From Trogon surrucura (lineage: Eukaryota; Chordata; Aves; Trogoniformes; Trogonidae): DNA of 64,000 bases. A program made the position numbers and the translations under genes. Below, one piece after another: positions 61,571 to 64,000 of the stretch (its first letter is position 1; every line of letters starts with the position of its first letter). The DNA lies in NCBI GenBank assembly GCA_020746105.1, contig CM036626.1, forward strand, positions 12,046,001 to 12,110,000, read 5' to 3'. Below the pieces are notes generated by a model. The model was given only the letters and a program-made list of their open reading frames with translations. It was not told the origin of the DNA and made no database searches.

Positions 61571-64000
61571 AGTGGAGTCGTGCTTTATGTAGTGGCAGAG
61601 GGAGTGAGAAGGAAGGGTTTTAGGGGAGAGGATGGCAAAGACAGAGCTCGAGGGGGCACAGACCCTTTCCAGTACTTTGAGTGCTGGGATGTTTCATCTT
61701 GTTCTCTTGTCCAGGTGAATAAAATCACTCCTTCATGTTCATAAACCTATTGTCAGTCTCCTGCTGTTAAGGGCTGGGAATCTGGTACGACATTAACATA
61801 TTAATTTGCAAAGCAACATTATTCCTGAGCACATATGGGTGCCTGCTTGCGCTTCACCAGAAAGCTAATCCGGGGGCTTACCACAGCAAAGGAGATAAAA
61901 GCCCTTGATCTTATAGGACCAGTTCCCCAGAAACCCAGCAACAGCACACATGCCGTGGGGCTATGCACTGGTAATGGCTTCAGCAGTGCCAAGTCCTGCT
62001 AAACAAACTTCTCTGCGAAAACTTCTTCGTGTTTGCAGAAACCATCCACAATATCCCGCACACCTGAGAGAGAAGCCACCATCCCAGGGACACACAGGCC
62101 ACCTGTTGAACATCAGCTCTCCAGACAACACACCTGATGTATCCCGAGTCCCGCCTCCTACTTGCAGAAGTGGGATGAAGGATCATCCTGGAGGTTTTTG
62201 CTGGGGCATGGAGCAGCCTTGGGAGAGCTCAGGGCTGCAGCTTCAAAACTGCTGAAGAGCAGCATGACAGGGTAGATTTGGTGCACCCAACTAAAATGAG
62301 GTCCCTTTGTCCAGTCAGGTTTGGTCACTAAAGAGACATGAAAAAAAAGCAGCTTGTTGGTCACACAGTGCCAAGACACAGTGCAGAGTCCCCAGGTTAC
62401 CCCCTGTGAAATACAAGCAGCACAGTGGGCTGAAATGCTTAGACAAGATATTAGAGATAGCGTAATGGGTCTACCCAAGGAACGGCCATTCAAGATACTA
62501 GCTGAGAAGATACAGCATTATCTGTTCTTTTATTCAGCTTATGATCTGGTATCAATCTCACTTTTCTCATATTCCCTCACTAAAAACCAGATTTCCAAAA
62601 GAATAATTTTCTCTATTTCTGAATGCCTGGGAGAGAGAACAACAGTGGAGATTTATCACTCTTTACCAAGCTTAATCATATTCAATCGTCTTTTCAAGCC
62701 GGGGTAAACATCGACTTGTATAGCCCAATAGCGCCTCAAAATGGTAATCTGCAGAGCTTCCATAGGTAAAATTTTCCCTGCATTCAACAAAAACTAGGAA
62801 TGTGGTTTGTGTGCTGCTGATTCCACAAACCATCCTCTGACCACACAGACCCCTACTTGCACCCCTGGGCCACAGAGGCACCAGTGGTATCGGACTGCCC
62901 TTTGCCCCTCCACAGCAGCACTTCTTAGGTCTGAGCCACGTGTGTCAGTGATCACACCCCCGTGCACTCTGCCCCCGACACCCCTCTTGCTCTTCTCCAC
63001 CTCCTCTCAGCACACTTCCCAAATCACACCGAGAAACGCACTCTTCCCACTCCCTTTGGGTGGCAGGACCTTGGAAAGTGCTTGTGATGGCACAACAGGT
63101 CCTGCTGCCTTCCTTGGCCAGCCCTGCTCATCCCCACACTCAATCTGGGAGAGGAACGCTTGCTGAGGACTCTGCCTGACCAATATGCCTTTCATCTGAC
63201 TTTTAGACCCAAAACACACGAGTAGTAGCACTTTGGATGGTCTTTTCTACTGAGTTGAGCTGCTTTTTAGCAGCTGAAGAAGGAAAATATTCTTCACTCT
63301 CCAACAGGAATGCAGACAACGGCAGAAGCCATTCTCTACTCCATCTTACCACGGGCCCAGGGCCGCTCAAAGGTGCCTTCAGGAACCCACGGGAAAACTT
63401 CAGATTTATAGAAGAAAGCCCCATTACTAAATCAATACCTGAGGGCTAAAGGTTGCTTTAAATAGATGGACATTTGGGAGTTTACCAACATCGAGTCTCT
63501 GAGCACCTTCTCTAGCCAACACTTCTGCTGATCCCACAAATGATTGAGGAGATGACAAACTGCTTCCACAGACCAACTGTTGCAGGCAGCAACACACTGC
63601 AACTGCTCAGGAGGCCCTTTAGAGACAGGACACAGAGCAATTCACCTCCAATGCCTGACCTCAGAAGGGTTCTGCCACTCAGTCTTTGCACTTAATTACC
63701 AGAGTCATTGGCTCACCTTTCAGGCTGGAAAGACACATTCACAACCGGTAAATTCAAACTCAAAGGTATAAGCTTGGAACCAAACCAGTAACACAAACTG
63801 ATCCAGAAAGCTTTCTCCTCCAGTTAGTAACAAATTTTAAATTCAGGAATTCCAATTACAGACCCTCTAAATTCAATAAACCCTCAGTGCTTTAGAGATC
63901 GATCTTTTACATAACAGTATGGGAGATTTTCTTCTTGATTCCACCTTGTTTTCTTTAAAACACAGAGTTAAAAGCATTGACAGGTGTGTATATGTATATT
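61571..64000. other. Upstream flank of GRIP2, no gene seen
   Basis: In minus-strand sense this lies upstream of the promoter. An AT-rich patch (cattaacatattaatttgcaaagc) occurs at about 61790-61815. No start of a divergent plus-strand gene is recognisable. Confidence 0.5.

Noticed and set aside
1..64000. CRISPR arrays, operons, rRNA or tRNA genes, intact retroviral or LINE coding regions
   Set aside because: None seen. The composition, introns and CR1 content indicate vertebrate nuclear DNA, and the only mobile-element coding remnant is heavily broken.

Overview
This window looks like vertebrate nuclear DNA, most likely from a bird. It is intron-rich and gene-poor, with no prokaryotic operons, and almost all open frames are short and chance-like. 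The interspersed repeats I can recognise are CR1 LINE copies: a degenerate reverse-transcriptase copy near 11.7-12.8 kb and short 3' ends near 49.4 and 54.5 kb. No mammalian SINEs are visible. Overall repeat density is low, as in avian genomes. The exact species cannot be read from the sequence.

The main content is the 5' end of one gene on the minus strand, which I read as GRIP2 (glutamate receptor interacting protein 2, a multi-PDZ scaffold). Its canonical first coding exon lies at 61397-61451 in a CpG-rich promoter. It encodes MFAVSLKCRLGVVRRRNK and ends in a phase-1 splice donor. This closely resembles the conserved GRIP N-terminus (MxAVSxKxR...RR...K, then Asp) as I remember it from GRIP1 and GRIP2. 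Two further candidate first exons lie downstream on the same strand, at 42491-42533 (or 42569) and 16130-16169. Each has an ATG, an upstream in-frame stop, a short basic N-terminal peptide and a consensus donor in the same phase 1. The simplest reading is a gene with three alternative promoters spread over about 45 kb. Each would supply a different N-terminus to a common second exon, which was not found here and probably lies beyond position 1. The most proximal of these (16.1 kb) has the strongest CpG island, carrying a (CAG)9/(CTG)9 tract.

Layout: 1-16.1 kb is intron shared by all isoforms, with an ancient CR1. From 16.1 to 17.0 kb lie candidate first exon 1c and its CpG island. From 17 to 42.5 kb is intron with several AT-rich blocks that resemble conserved enhancers, a 27-bp and a 23-bp tandem duplication, and an isolated plus-strand exon-like ORF at 30982-31134. 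From 42.5 to 42.8 kb is candidate first exon 1b with its upstream region. From 43 to 61.4 kb is intron with two CR1 tails. From 61.4 to 61.6 kb is canonical exon 1a and its promoter, and 61.6-64 kb is upstream flank with no gene seen.

Conservation, transcription and exact transcription start sites cannot be established from this sequence alone. The enhancer-like calls are deliberately low in confidence.
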